The notes: generated from the sequence alone by a model not told the origin. A DNA stretch of 64,000 bases from Dastarcus helophoroides (GCA_028583605.1 CM053327.1:27825629-27889628), one strand, 5' to 3'; counted from the stretch's first letter, positions 1 through 12,859 are shown. Translations and numbers: made by a program.

Positions 1-198
1 ATATTATCCATAACAGTTTTACGTATTATTCAGCCATTTTTACCTAATAAACTAAAATAACTAATAATTATCACACATAACTACAAATTAAGAAAAATGA
101 TTTTTGGGACGCATATGAACATACAAATCTAGTAACATAATTCTCGGTTAGAACCAAAATTCAACACAAATTTCATTAAAATCAATATTATAAAACAG

Positions 199-288
199 CC
201 TGATGGAACCTTATGTGTGGAACTATTCGGAACGCAATTCTTCGACTACAGCAAAGATGCCGGTAATGACGTCAGAACCTTTGGGTAA
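199..288 (+). CDS. Possible last coding exon of an unidentified upstream gene
   Basis: An AG acceptor (ataaaacag) at 190-198 is followed by 29 codons ending in TAA at 286-288. The peptide begins PDGTLCVELFG and has varied amino-acid composition, unlike the low-complexity translations nearby. It would be the 3' end of a gene that starts before this window, transcribed in the same direction as the carboxypeptidase gene that follows. I do not recognise the family. The open frame extends upstream of the acceptor to about 145, so it could also be chance. Confidence 0.3.
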   Translation, partial: PDGTLCVELFGTQFFDYSKDAGNDVRTFG

Positions 289-912
289 AATGATCTAAAC
301 AACCCGTGTTTTACGACCTTGACATTTGCAAAGATTAAAGATCTGACATATGGGAATTGGTAATTTTAGTTCTGTGAATTTTGGGTTGGCGCTACTGTTG
401 GTTAGTAAACAAAAGAATTCTGGGCTTGTGCGAAAAAAGGGATCCTTTTGCAAATATTTTTGTTTATTGAGTTCAAGCAGCAGCGAATTACATGAAATTA
501 ATTAGTACTTTGAGTTATAATTGAATCCGTATCAACATTCGGTGGCGTGTCAAGCTGTTATGAAGAGGTTCAGTCGTTTTGTGTTTAGAATGTTCCAGAC
601 GTCATTGGGGTTTATCCGCGGTTGAAGTGAACATTGCTGGTGAAAATTGCCGTGTTATTGTTGAAAAGCTCAATATTACGTAACAAAAAACAGCTGACAG
701 ATGGCTGTCAACTTTGTTTACTTTTTGATTGATTACAATTAATTTCACGTTGTCACCGAAATTTTCTTAACTTTTAATTGCAAGACTCAACAAAATCCTA
801 TACGATCACCTCTTTACCATTCAAGAAATCACAGCCCAAAAATCAAGTATTTTGTATAACCAAACAAACTGACTAAATATGATGGACATCACCTCTTAAA
901 AGTAACAAAGGA
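289..912. promoter_or_regulatory. AGBL5: Probable 5' region of the carboxypeptidase gene
   Basis: No coding signal on either strand. By position this interval should hold the promoter and 5' UTR of the gene starting at 913, and possibly the 3' UTR of the candidate exon ending at 288. I see no clear TATA box or initiator, so the assignment rests on position alone. Confidence 0.3.
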
Positions 913-3900
913 ATGGAATGTTCCGGATTTATATTTTACAATGATTTCGATTCGGCAAATTTAGCTAAAGTTGAATACGTCCCCCCAAATGAATCAGGTA
1001 TGTGTTTAATTTATTTCAATTTATGTCATAGTGCGTTTGTGTAACTTTACCAGTTTAGGTCATTTTAATTTTGCAAGTTACGATTGCATATCTAGTTACC
1101 TGCTTTGTTCTTCATTCTGTATTTGGTGCTTATATATCTGAAAATTGTCAGAGAAATTTTCTCTATTATGTATGAAACACCATAAATTTAACATCGACCA
1201 CTTTCGTTCAGTCTTAATTAAGTATTGGGAGGTAGCCAATTAGCAACAGAAATGTTCCAATTTGTTTCTCTGTTCATTATTGAAGTCGCAATTTTCGGCA
1301 GAGTTATGCAATTTATTGATTCCGTGAGAAAAAAAGAACAGTTTAGACTTCCTTCATATCAAATTACCATGTTCCAGTTTGATACATCTTTACTATCATT
1401 TAAGCATTCAATGATTTAGGGATGTTAATTTGAGAGTTGATCGATTCTTTGGACCGAAAGTATCAATTTTTTAGATTGATGGGAAACATTAGGTGGATCT
1501 AGACAATCGTTGATTGAATAGAGTTAATCAATTCGATAACCAACGAATCGGACAAATGCGCCTTATATCTGGTTTTAAATAAAAAAGTTATCACGTAGGT
1601 TGTGAAAATTTCTTATGTTTTTAACCTATGTCTTAAATAGATTAGGCGTAATTGACAACTGCAAGTTTTTAATACATTTGAACTACTGTCGTAACCTTAA
1701 GAAACCTACTGATGGTGAACCCTAGTGATTTTCGTATAAAATCATTTGAAATTACATCCTTTTTTTGATATTAACTGAAACATTTGACAAATGTGGTTTC
1801 TAAATTCAAAAATTACATGGACATATTTTATGCAGCTGTTACGCCAGGGAGCAGAACTGGACCCCGGATAGACCTGCCGGATTATGAATTTAACGTTTGG
1901 ACAAAAGCTGATTGCGCGGGCACTGAATACGAAAATGGCAACAGAACCTGGTTTTATTTCGGCATTAGGGGTAGTATTCCAGGTGCACTGGTTCGGATAA
2001 ATATCGTGGATATAAATAAACAGGGTAAAATGTATAGTCAAGGTATGGCGCCTGTATATAGAATCATACCTACTAAACCTAATTGGGAAAGGATCAAAGA
2101 TAAGCCCGTTTTTAAAGTAAGTTTATGGGATCTCGCCCCCCTTGGTGAGAAAAAATAAATAAAAAAATAATTTAATGTTCGAGTTTCCATTTTTAAATCA
2201 CTGTATTTTTCAGACATTTAACAATATCTTCGTTTTGTCTTTCAAATATCGCACACCAGAAAATACACAGAGCGTATCATACTTTGCCTTTACATATCCA
2301 TTTCCTTATGAAGATTTACAAAAATTGCTGGTCAACATTGATGCTAAATATCTGAAATATATACCGGTGTGCGATGACGATATTTACTACCATAGAGAAT
2401 GTGTTTGCCTTTCGAACGAGAATAGACGGATTGATCTACTTACTATTACTTCTTACCACGGTATAACACCGGAGAGAGAAACTAGATTGAAAAATTTGTT
2501 TGTTGATTTAAGTTGTCCACGAGCATTCAAATTTGTTGGTAAAAAGGTGAGTTGAAATCATTTACGAACAGTAAAAAGTAAAGTAGGCGATGTTTATTTT
2601 TCTTTATGTTTGTTTCTATCAGAAATTTTGGTTAAAATAACATGGCATTTGATTCCGTATTAATAAAATTTTAATACTGAAAAAAACCAATATCGTGCAG
2701 AGAAGCGTTACTAGGTATTGGCACTTATTTAAACTTGCTTCACTTCATTCGCTGATCATGTTCACGCTCGAGAAACAAGAACCTAACGCTTACTTGATTA
2801 TTTGTATAAAAACTAATGCACATTATTAATAACTTTCCATAAAGCGTTTGATTACGATTTTTTTTAAAACTAATTTTGTGCTGTAGTGCGATGATAAATT
2901 CTAGCTGAAATTACTATTAAATTGGCTTGTTTATTTTACTTCAATTTGCTTTTTTCTAGTCTTTGTGTCTTTATGTTTCACTGAGATATTAGACTTTGAA
3001 AAAGCAGCACTTTGTCTTTGATCATCGATGTTTCAGCACTAATCCTATAAAAAATTAAGGGCCGTCTTAAAAATGTAAATAACAAAACCCTTACATGATT
3101 TTTTAAAGAAACATTTTTTCATTTCATTTAGTACAACTAAATAATATGCATTTTTAGAGTAAGATACATGTTTCACAAACTGTTCTAAAATATTGCCGAC
3201 TTGCTATATATAATCAAACAAAACGTCACGGTAAAATCGACTACTTTGCTTTTTTCTGATCGTGAATGAATTATCTATAAATGCGGTGTATTTATTTACT
3301 AATTTCGTTGTTTTCCTTGTGCAGGTAATTTTTGTTTCCGCTAGAGTACATCCGGGCGAAACGCCCTCTAGTTTCGTTTTTAATGGTTTACTTAATTTAC
3401 TCTTAAGTAGAGATGACCCAATAGCTGTAACGTTAAGAAAACTATACGTTTTTAAAATGATACCAATACTAAACCCAGATGGTGTTGTAAGAGGTCACTA
3501 TCGTACGGATGTCAGGGGTATTAATTTAAACAGAATATACGCTTGTCCATCTTTTGTTCTACATCCTTCTATTTATGCGGCTAGAGCGCTTATCAGGTAC
3601 CACCATTTTGGCTACGAGAAAGAGGATTACTTGCCTAAATGCCAAAATTGTATTGACATCCCTACGGAGATCAGTTTGACTGAAGACGATGAGATTCCGT
3701 TGAATGATAGTGGCATCAGCAAAAAAGTATCTAATATGAGTCTGGAGGAAGACATGAATGGAACGTGGTGTCTTAAATGTAAGAACGATATTACAAAACT
3801 TGAAAGTACCATGCCTGGAATTTCCGATATAATTCCTACATTTCCTCTAAATTCTTCCGATAATTCCGCAGGGAAGAACCTTTGCCGCAACTGCGGCGTT

Positions 3901-6900
3901 GCCTTGACGCATGTGCCTAGTACCGATAGTGAGATGGGAGCGCAAGGTGATCAGGGGGACCCACGACCCCGACCGGACTCTGGACTGTTTTTATATCTGG
4001 ACCTTCATGGGCACGCTTCCAAGAAGGGAGTTTTCATTTATGGAAATCATTTTGAAGACCTCGAATTGAACGTAGAATGTATGTTATTGCCCAAATTGAT
4101 GAGTATCAACAACCAGAACTTTCATTTCACTTCTTGTAATTTCACTGAGAGGAACATGTTTATAAGGTAAGTCATCACTTAACAGAAAAGAAGCAAAATT
4201 TTATGTTGCTGCATGTCTGAGAGAAAACATTTCGTTATGAAATTTTTGAAAGAAAAAACTCAGTTCGGGATTGTCTAAAAAAAAGCAGAAGTTTTCCCAT
4301 CAAAATTTGCAAAAAAATTCCAAAGTTCTTTAAAAAAATGGAAGTGTTTTAAAAAACAGAAATTTTGAAAAAGTTTGATGCCTTTGCTTCTGAAATTGAC
4401 TTCTTGGATTAATTAAATTACGTCAAATTTCCGCATCACATGATATTCCTCAGCCAGCTTCTGATTTCTTTTTAGGGACAAAAGGGATGGTTTAAGCAAA
4501 GCCGGTTCTGGAAGAGTATCAGTATTATCGATGACTGGTTTAATAAAAAGTTACACTTTGGAATGCAACTATAATACCGGTCGACTAGTAAACATGCTAC
4601 CTCCTACAATTAAGGACCATCAAAGCAAGCAACAAATTCTGGTGCCTCCAAAATATACACCGCATGTGTTCGAGGAAGTAAGACATATCTCAATTTTATT
4701 TCTTGCCTAAGCTCAGCCGTTTTAGGTTGGCCGATCCTTAGGTGCGTCAATCTTGGACTTGACTGGGGAAAACCCTTGCAGCCGACTTCCCAATTCTGAA
4801 TTTCACTCTCTTGGTGGTTTGGAAGATTGGTTGCGGATTAACTGCAGTCAGGAGCAAACTGGGAAGGCCATGAATAAGTTGAAAGCGAAAACTTCCCCGA
4901 ATCTACAGGTAGGAAATTCAAATGATGATGTCAGCATACATCATTGTGTTGTTTCCTAAAAATTGAATTTTGACTGATAAATTGGCAATTTTGACTGAAC
5001 TCCGTTTGTTTACAATATATTTTTTTGTAAGGTTTTACAATTTTGATAGTCTTTTTTTGTATTTCGATATATACAAATTTTATTGTTGTGAAATGTATTA
5101 ATTGTAAACTAATCAGTTGATTTTATTAAATTGTTGAATATATTTTATTTTTTTCATCATAAACCTTTATTTTCAAAAAAAAATCAAACTTTAATCATGC
5201 AATTTTTTATTAATAAGGTAGGTACAAAATTCGAATTTATTTTGGTAATTGAAAATTTAGATTTTTTAGGATATTGTATCTAAGAAATATCTTTATTTAA
5301 GGCGGATCCATATGAATAAGAATTTGTTATGTGCGTTGTATTTGACACAAATAGTGAGATTATATTTTTATAGTCGAAACTTTTGCACTGCATTTGAAGA
5401 ATTTACAACGCAAACTAACAGATTTGATAGTACAACACAAATAACTATTATGTCCGAAAATAATTAACAATTGCTGATAAATATTTTTTTTTAATTTCAA
5501 AATACAACAAAATATTGGTGTGGATCCAACTTAAGAAATCGAGAATTACAAAATTCTCTCGCGACTAGTGAAATATATTTTTAAAATTATGACCTAGTTG
5601 CGTGTCATGCTTTTCATGAATGGGAAAGTGGATCAACAAAGTCAACATTTATTTTCCAAATTCTACTTTTTAGAATGTCAAGTTTAAATCCACTGGCACT
5701 TTAGTAACGTATAAACTTCAACTTAACTAAAATTTTGCAATTTTCCAGAAAAGGTGAAAATCTCGAGTTTAGTTCCTAAATTTTTATTGTTGTCGAAAGT
5801 TGGAAAAAAAGTTAAAACTCGCAAAAAATTTGGAACATTTGGAATTTTTTAAATTTTAAGTTCAGTTCTCTATGGAAGTTACAAAAGCGCAACTTTCTTT
5901 GCAAAATTGAAAAAAGTATATTATTTTTTATTAAACAAAGAAGAATCGGAAAGGAAGCAATGGGGAAGAATTTGGGTTACCTATTTCTAAATTCAATTCT
6001 GCACATTACCTACCAAAAGAACTGAAAGAACGAATATGCGACAAAGATTTTTAATTCCTTGGCGAAATTTTTCTCTAAATTTTAAATCAGACAGTTGGAC
6101 TTTTAATAGAAACTTGAAATTTCACGGAAATACAGAAAAATTTGAATAAATTTAAAGTCAAAATGTTCTGATCAAAATAGAAAATTTAAGAATCTTTTTA
6201 CATTGAATATTTTATTTTAAAAATTTGATCGTTCTCTCAAAATTCCCAATTTAAATCTGAAGTTGCTGTTTTATTTGGAATTTTAATTTGCGTGAGAAAT
6301 GTAGAAAAAAAAACTAAAACTACGAATACTGGGGGTTCTGAGAGGGTGTCCAAAAATGAACACAGATGGCAATGAGTTACCATTTTAAATGTGCATAAAT
6401 TCTAATTCTTTAGACAAATTCTTATTGACCAAGGCAACCATAGATGGAAGTTCTCACTATGTCAAGCTGAATTTGACTGGATTTTGCTGTTTCGAATTGG
6501 TTGTATGTTTTAAGAATGTTACTCTTGGAGGGGGGGGGGGAGATTAGAGAAATCACCAACATTTTTCATCTTCTATGGAAATCCTTGTAGAAAAAAGTTC
6601 GTGGACAGTCTAAAGTTTTATAACCATTTACACCAAGGGTTTCCATTCTTTTTCTTTCAGCCTCTCCTGAGTATTCAAGTATCTCTTTAAAATGTGCCAA
6701 AAAAACGTGACTGTTATTTGTCCGTTACAAACATTATGAAGTTAACATTTCCAACAAATATCGAAATTTTCAAAAAAATCGAAAAATCTAAATTTAAAAA
6801 AAATCTAAATTTTGTAATAAAATGAAAAAATTTAGTATATTCGTACCATTCAGAAAGCCCAACATGAAAATATTTTGTAAAATAATTGAAATGTTAAAAA

Positions 6901-8897
6901 TCAAGTTTAAAAAAGCCTAAATTTTGAAGAAAGCTAAATTTTTGACAATTTCTTTATGAGGTAGACGTGTCCCATTGGATGGGAAGTCCTGATTTAAACA
7001 AATTGCTATGAATGGAGTCCAAAAGGGCCAACGTTTGTTTTTAGGCTGAGCTTCAGTTTAAAGTCGAAATTTTAGGAAAGAAAGTAAAATTGCATTGCGC
7101 TTTTAAATTCGCAATTTTGGGAATAAAACCCAACTTTTGAAAAATAAAATCGTAAATTTTGCCAAAAGTAAAACTTTTAAGTTTCAAATCAGAATGAAAA
7201 AGTAAATAATTATATGAATACCAGTTGGAAACTTTAAACTCGGCGTTTTTTTCCAATTTTCTTGTCATTAATGAGATTTATCGGGGTCAAAATAAAAAGT
7301 TTGCAGTTTTTAAAAGTTGATATTGTATTAAACAAACTTAAAAGTGCAAACTGAAATTTTTTATACAAATCGAAATTTCAATTCGGAATTTGTAAAATAT
7401 CATCGGATTAAAACTTAAAATCTTGAGGAAATAAACTGGACTTCAGATTCAGCCTTCATATTTATAAAAGTTTTAATTTTTTATGCAAAATTCGTCTTAT
7501 TTTTTATCGAAATATCAACTTTTTTAAAATCTTGGCTTTATTTTCAAAATTTGACTTTTTCTCTCGAAATTTTCTCCGAGAAATTTCATCTTGTTTTTAA
7601 GTTCGGTCTTTAAAAGTTTTTTCTACATTCGTATTTTTTAGAAAGTTTGCCACGTTTCTCGCAATTCAACTTTTTTAAATTAAATTAGTCTTTTGCTGGA
7701 ATTTCCTCTTTAAAATTTCGAATTTATTGGACTACTTTTTTGAAAATTTGACTTTCTTTTTTTAGCTCGCATCTTTTTTGCAAAAATTCAATATTTTTTT
7801 TTTGTAAATTTGTCTTTTTAAATTGTCTTGTTTTGCTTGAAATTTCGATTTATTCTCAAAATTTAATGTGACAGATGATCCTCAAAAGCAGTTTTTATAT
7901 TGTAAGAGAAATTAAAAGCCTTGTTTATCTTGTTAATTCAGGTTTAACAGGGAAAAACAATCATGGATACCAATTAGGAACTAAAACTAAAGTGAATTTT
8001 TCTCTCATTTGTTAATGCTGGCAAAGTAGTAATCCTGACAAAGTATTGTTTTAATATGTTTATCGCATTCTGCTTTGTTCAGATATTATTGAAACTCTTT
8101 TCATAATTTGACCTTTGTTTTAGCCCCCACGCAGCCGAGGCTTGATGGGGCGTTCGCGACCACCTGCTTCAAACACAAAATCTGCAAGCAAAAAGACCAG
8201 CAAAGGTAAATTCCCCGTGGACCGCAAAGAAAACGTCGGTCTGGAATGCGGCGACAGTTCCATTAAAATGGTCCCTTCCGCCTCATCCGACATGGTAAAA
8301 CGCTCGAAAACCGCCATGAAAATCAACAAAACTCTAACCAAAAGCAAATCCAAAAAAGACCTATCCCTCAAAAACAAAAACTCCAACATCACCGAGAAAG
8401 CGAAAACCAACATGAAGCCGAAAACGGCCAAAAATTTTGCCACGTCGTCCAAGATGCGAATAGATTACCCGGCAAAGTTAAAATCAATCAAAGAGACCAA
8501 AAACAAGGCGTCTCTGGGCGACAATCCGGCGGAACTCGACGAGATTTGCTACATAAAAAACGCGACCGGGAAAGCCGTCGTAGCAAAGTACAAAAATAAG
8601 AAAAAGAGCATCGTCTACGAGGATAACCTGTTGGTGACGTGGGACGCCAACCAGGGAAATTCCAAGGTGTATAACCCTACCCCCAGGTTGAGCAGTAGGG
8701 GGACATATTTGAATAAGATTGTGTCGGAACCGGGGTCCAGTAGGCAAACGGACAATTTCAGGGTTCAATCTTATCCGGGGACGAGTACTAGCTTGGTGAA
8801 AGCGAAAAAGTTGACGTTGCGTCGACTTGGAAGCTCCTCTGAATCCGTCTGTAAGATCGACAAACTAAAAAAGAAGAAAAAACTCCTTGTAAAATAG
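913..8897 (+). CDS. AGBL5: Cytosolic carboxypeptidase 5 (tubulin deglutamylase), complete seven-exon gene
   Basis: Exons read from splice sites: 913-997, 1836-2116, 2214-2546, 3325-4166, 4476-4677, 4726-4908 and 8124-8897. All introns are GT-AG, the phases agree, and the sum is 898-899 codons, close to the roughly 890 aa of vertebrate CCP5. The start gives [18 protein letters not shown], the family N-terminus. An N-terminal beta domain ([18 protein letters not shown]) leads into an M14 zinc carboxypeptidase domain. HPGET supplies a zinc His and Glu, [12 protein letters not shown] the third zinc His, [13 protein letters not shown] the substrate pocket, and [10 protein letters not shown] in exon 5 the catalytic Glu. 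Known CCP5 enzymes remove glutamates, including branch-point ones, from tubulin in the cytosol and cilia. The last exon encodes about 257 residues rich in Lys and Ser, probably disordered. The 3.2-kb intron 6 is filled with low-complexity repeat. Confidence 0.95.
1600..1745. repeat. Dispersed repeat, copy 1 (in the carboxypeptidase intron 1)
   Basis: GAAAATTTCTTATGTTTTTA, then TTTTTAATACATTTGAACTA and TTTCGTATAAAATCATTTGA are shared in order with 34060-34137 plus 38666-38760 and, for the second part, with 48411-48520. Noncoding, unknown origin. Confidence 0.6.
5000..8110. repeat. Degenerate AAATTTCGA/AT-rich low-complexity repeat in the carboxypeptidase intron 6
   Basis: Noncoding. Much of it consists of scattered short words such as GAAATTT, TTTCGAA and AAAATTT on both strands with no fixed period; a G-run lies near 6531. 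ORFs here are biased Phe/Lys/Asn translations and are not genes. It looks like a decayed version of the sharper array at 42630-47200. Confidence 0.6.
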
Positions 8898-9109
8898 TGT
8901 ATTTACAGTAACAGTTAGGAAAATCGTTTGTCTTGACGTGATATATCATTGTGATTTTTGGTACAAATAATATAACATTTGTGCTAATTTAAATTTTTAT
9001 TGAGAGTATATTTTATGATTTTTATTTAAAAGGATTTTTTATTATACTTTATGCCTTTTCACAATTTTTAATTTACGTCTGGAAACTTATTATTTTACCA
9101 TTTTATTGA

Positions 9110-9115
9110 AATAAA
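9110..9115 (+). terminator. AGBL5: Poly(A) signal AATAAA of the carboxypeptidase gene
   Basis: AATAAA lies about 210 bp after the stop codon at 8897 in AT-rich 3' sequence. It is the first canonical hexamer seen downstream. Cleavage position is not known. Confidence 0.45.
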
Positions 9116-9622
9116 TAATTCTCAATTGAACTTTGGTTCAGTTTTTTAAAAAGCATCTTACTTTTAAATTTTAATTATGACTTCCACTTAGTAATAATAT
9201 TAACCACTGCAACGAATGCTTTTGCTTAATTTGTTTCCTTCATTTACGGTTGATTGATCTCAACTTACTAGCTATTACCATCAATTTGGTCTGGAGAATT
9301 AGATGAATAATTGCCCTTATAATTTAACGAAAAAGCTCTCCAAAATTAAAAACAATTTTTATATTTGTTAAATTAACGTATCAATTTGTTGTTTTAATGT
9401 TTTGATTTGTCTTTTTTCAATTAAGTACCTGATATTGGAGATTACTGTAAGATAGTAGTAGATGGTGCTGTTGATCAGACAGCAGAAAATTAGTTTGGAT
9501 AAATAAATAAAACAAACTTAACCAGTTATGCACAGCTTTAAAGAGTTCTTGCAAACTGATGTTTTGTCTATATTCGTTGTTATGATCATTTACCTGTCTA
9601 ATGAGTCTCCAGTTATTATTTG

Positions 9623-9874
9623 ATGGCACAGTTGCGCTCTGTCGTGTTAGACGACTCAGACCATTATATTAAAACAATCGTAGGTTCAAAGTTGTGCCCT
9701 ATATTAAATGATGCTGTGGCAGTGTCAGATTATTTATATAGAAAATGGAGGGAAAGATTATTTACTCGTTCTGAATATAATAGTAGTTTGGTAATATCTA
9801 GAATAGTATTCCGGTATAAAACGTATCCTACTAATGATCCTGTTTTGCATGATACATCTGTACTAGGGATGTAA
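9623..9874 (+). CDS. Small ORF, 83 aa, unidentified
   Basis: ATG at 9623 in context TTTGATGG, stop at 9872-9874. The product (MAQLRSVVLDDSDHYIKTIV to the N side, ending LHDTSVLGM) has balanced composition, including Trp, Arg-rich WRERLF and Tyr-rich stretches, unlike the Phe/Lys-rich noise around it. There is no signal peptide or membrane segment. I do not recognise the family. It could be a small single-exon gene, an exon of a larger gene, or a transposon remnant: the sequence at its end (TAGGGATG) resembles the TIR of the hAT-like element at 34138. Confidence 0.35.
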   Translation: MAQLRSVVLDDSDHYIKTIVGSKLCPILNDAVAVSDYLYRKWRERLFTRSEYNSSLVISRIVFRYKTYPTNDPVLHDTSVLGM

Positions 9875-9879
9875 TGAGT

Positions 9880-10930
9880 GTTGCTTTTCCCACATTCGCA
9901 AATTCGAATATTCACTTCCAACATTTAAATAAATTGAATTTGCAGAAACAAACCCAGTTTCTAAAAATATGTCCTTACAATTTTTATTTTCATTTAAATT
10001 TTGACAATTTTGAAATTTACAAGAAATAGTTTTCTCTAAATTTCGTAAAAATAAATGAATTTTGAGAAAAAATCGAATTTTCGATAAAAAGCTTAATTTT
10101 AAACAGAAATTTCTAGAAATACAAAACTTTAATCGAAATTTTAAGAATAAGACAAATCTTGAGAAACAGGTTGAAATTTCCGGACAGTCAAAATTTCTAG
10201 AAAATGGCCAAATATTCCATAAAATATTCAACATTTTCAGTAAATCCAGTTTTTTGAAAGCATAAAGTGGAATTTTAAGTATAAAGTCGTAATTTAGAAA
10301 AATACGAATTATAATAAAATAAATAGTTTTGGGATAAAGTCGGAATTTTCAGGAAATCAAATTTAATATAAAAACTTGAGTATTTGGAAAACTTGTAAAA
10401 TATCGAAATTTCGAGGAAAAGACGATAAAAATTAAAAGTTTCGAAAACAAACGAATTTTGAAAACAAATCAAAATTTCGAGGAAAAGATCGACATTTTTA
10501 GAAAAAGATCGAAATTTCGAGAAAAAAGTCGAAATTAGTAAAATTTCGAAATTTTTCAAAGAAAGAAAAATTTTGTCGAAATTTCAAAAAAAATTGCGAA
10601 TTTTAAGGAAAATTTCAGGAAAAAAGTCGAAATTTCAAGCAAAAAATCGAAATTCGCCAGAATATTTATTTTTTAAACGACTTAATTTTCAAAAAATAAT
10701 TTTTAAAATGTTCAGATAAATATTATTCGAAAAATGTTTACTTTTTTATCAAAAGATTACCAAATTTCGAAAAAAAGTTGAAGTTTGATAAACTAGTCAA
10801 AATATTCAGAAAAAGTCGAATTTTCAGAAACTACAAAATTAAAAAAAAAACGAGTAATTTTGAAATAAAAATTCGCACAAGTAAAAATGAAATTATTATT
10901 ACATACCATTCTTTATATTAAAACAGAAAA
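9880..10930. repeat. Degenerate TTTCGAAATTT low-complexity repeat
   Basis: Dense irregular repetition of GTCGAAATTTC, AAAATTTCGA and related words from about 9990 to 10870. No coding signal. The same word family makes the sharper array at 42630-47200. Confidence 0.6.
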
Positions 10931-10935
10931 AAATT

Positions 10936-11009
10936 TGGCCCATGAGGGGATCGAACCCGCGACCTTCGCGTTATTAGCACGACGCTCTAACCAACTGAGC
11001 TAATGGGCC
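10936..11009 (-). tRNA. tRNA-Ile (anticodon AAU), copy 1
   Basis: On the minus strand a 74-nt cloverleaf starts GGCCCATTAGCTCAGTTGG and ends GATCCCCTCATGGGCCA. It has a 7-bp acceptor stem, an A box (TAGCTCAGTTGG), an anticodon loop CTAATAA carrying AAU, and a B box (GGTTCGATCC). The discriminator is A; CCA is not encoded. No intron. It stands alone, 1.7 kb from the main array, and has the same mature sequence as the other six copies. Confidence 0.95.
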
Positions 11010-11248
11010 ATAGAAAATATTAAAGATAACCCCTAATTCTAGCTTTGGAATTTAATAAAATCGTAAAAAATGCTACAATTAATTAAATAAATTAAGCTAT
11101 CTTTTTGGTCAAAATTAAAACAGAATTTCGATTTCTGTCGAAACTGACACCTGTTAGGTTGTTTTGAGTTAAATCTCGAATTTGTTTTATAAATTTTCCT
11201 TTTTTTAATTTGTTTTGTCTTTTGAAAACTCCCGAGATTGAATTTTAA

Positions 11249-12605
11249 GGTAGTACTGTTGATACTGCCAGAGCAGTGTTGCCAGTGGTTCGATGCCAAT
11301 GTCGCTACCGGACCTTTAAAATTCCGCTACCGACCGCTACCCAACACAGAAAGGGTAAAGAGTCCTACAAAAAGCCTGATCTTGAAGGATAAATACCTTT
11401 TTTTACCTTTAGAGACTAATTAAAGCCAAAGATATAAAAAAACCTTTCGTTGATCTTTGAAATAAAGAATCGCTAACGAAAATTAAAAAAGAATTGTCAG
11501 ACTACCTGAGAGCTATTTTGAATTTTTAAATGGCTTCAAAGTCGTCGAGTAACATAGTATCTTAGGGGAAATACATATTTTTCCCTAAGAAAAATAAAAT
11601 TTAAATGTTCTAAGGATTACTGCTATGATTGTGATTGCTACACACACTGCACTACTACACGTACAATTCTTGTTAACAACTCTCTGCCAGATGGCGCCAT
11701 TAAATAAATCGGTAAGTAAGTTTTTCAACAACTAGTTTATTTATCGTTAACTTAATTTTTAAAAGCAAAATGTGAAAATTTGGGCGCTCTCAAAATTCAG
11801 CTACTTTTTGTTCAATTTATCGTCGGCGCCGCTACGCCGCTAAATGTTTCAAATGTCGCTACCAATAGCGGAATTCCGCTACCTCTGGCAACACTGTGCC
11901 AGAGTCAAAACCACATTAAAAGTATACCTTGTCCCGTTTGAAGAAGGTAATGTTTAGACTAGACAACGTCGCGATGAAATAAAACACAAAGGAATTTCTA
12001 TGACCGAACAATGTCATTGTTAAAATCATTTTGTCACAATAAAGATATATTTTATTGGAAAAGTAAAAGAATTACTTAAAAAAAGATTCGAGAACAAGCT
12101 GCAACAGATTGAATTGACAAATTAATTAACGGGCAATCCTGAAAACTTTGTCACATAACCTTAAAACGGATGTAAACAACGGTAATTTATTCGGTGGAGG
12201 GTTGTCGATGGTCGTCTAATTGGTTACATAAAAACGTCGTTGCCACATCTAATAAATTACGGTAACATTACGATAAAAAGTATTTTTTTGATATTTATTC
12301 GTCAATTACTTCTATCAAACCCTCTAAAGCTGTAATTCCAAATATCTAATATGTTTTATATGTTATTTTCTATCGTTTGCTCTTTTTTTACTGAAATCTG
12401 AAGGGTATTTTTGTAAAATATGATGAAATCTCTGATTTCTTATAAGGCTCAATGTTGAAAGCCTGAAATTTCAAATGCCATTAACTATTTATTGGTTCTC
12501 TGTAGCTCCTCAAAAATTTAACTGGATCATTATCTTACTAAAATCTACCAATATCCCAAATTTCATTAAATTCTGAACCGAAATTTTAAAACCGACAGTA
12601 CTACC
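11249..12605. mobile_element. TTAA-flanked MITE-like element, copy 1, interrupted by a hAT element
   Basis: Begins GGTAGTACTGTTGATACTGC just after TTAA (11245-11248) and ends CCGACAGTACTACC at 12605. Removing the hAT insertion at 11274-11896 and one target-site copy leaves a body closely similar to the uninterrupted copy at 48968-49691, including the shared stretch GAGTCAAAACCACA after the left end. No coding capacity. TTAA targeting recalls piggyBac-type elements, but the GGTAGTACTG ends are not typical of that family. Confidence 0.65.
11274..11896. mobile_element. Non-autonomous hAT-type element with perfect 8-bp TSD
   Basis: TIRs CAGTGTTGCCAG and CTGGCAACACTG bound a 623-bp element. The target duplication TGCCAGAG is perfect on both sides (11266-11273 and 11897-11904). 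Eight-bp duplications and CAGTG ends are hAT hallmarks. The subterminal regions share inverted GCTACC/GGTAGC words. No transposase ORF, so it is non-autonomous. The interrupted host sequence is recognisable from the copy at 48968-49691. Confidence 0.85.
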
Positions 12606-12698
12606 TAAATTGCAGTTGTAGTCCCTTGTGCACTAAAATTGATTGAAATCGAAATTTCGGTCGGTCTCTATTAAATGCACTTTTTGGAGAAAAAAATT

Positions 12699-12772
12699 TG
12701 GCCCATGAGGGGATCGAACCCGCGACCTTCGCGTTATTAGCACGACGCTCTAACCAACTGAGCTAATGGGCC
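12699..12772 (-). tRNA. tRNA-Ile (AAU), copy 2 (array)
   Basis: Sequence identical to the tRNA at 10936-11009; its 3' side (plus-strand left) carries a run of T on the coding strand suitable as a Pol III terminator. First member, by window coordinate, of the six-gene array. Confidence 0.95.
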
Positions 12773-12859
12773 GTAGGCATTCTAGTTTGATTGCTCGCAA
12801 CGCGCCATTTTGTTATTTTTTTAATAATTTTTTAAAAATTTGAATTTTTGGAAAAAATT

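Noticed and set aside
8484..8768. Minus-strand ORFs at 8120-8768
   Set aside because: They oppose the last carboxypeptidase exon, which is in phase with the six upstream exons.
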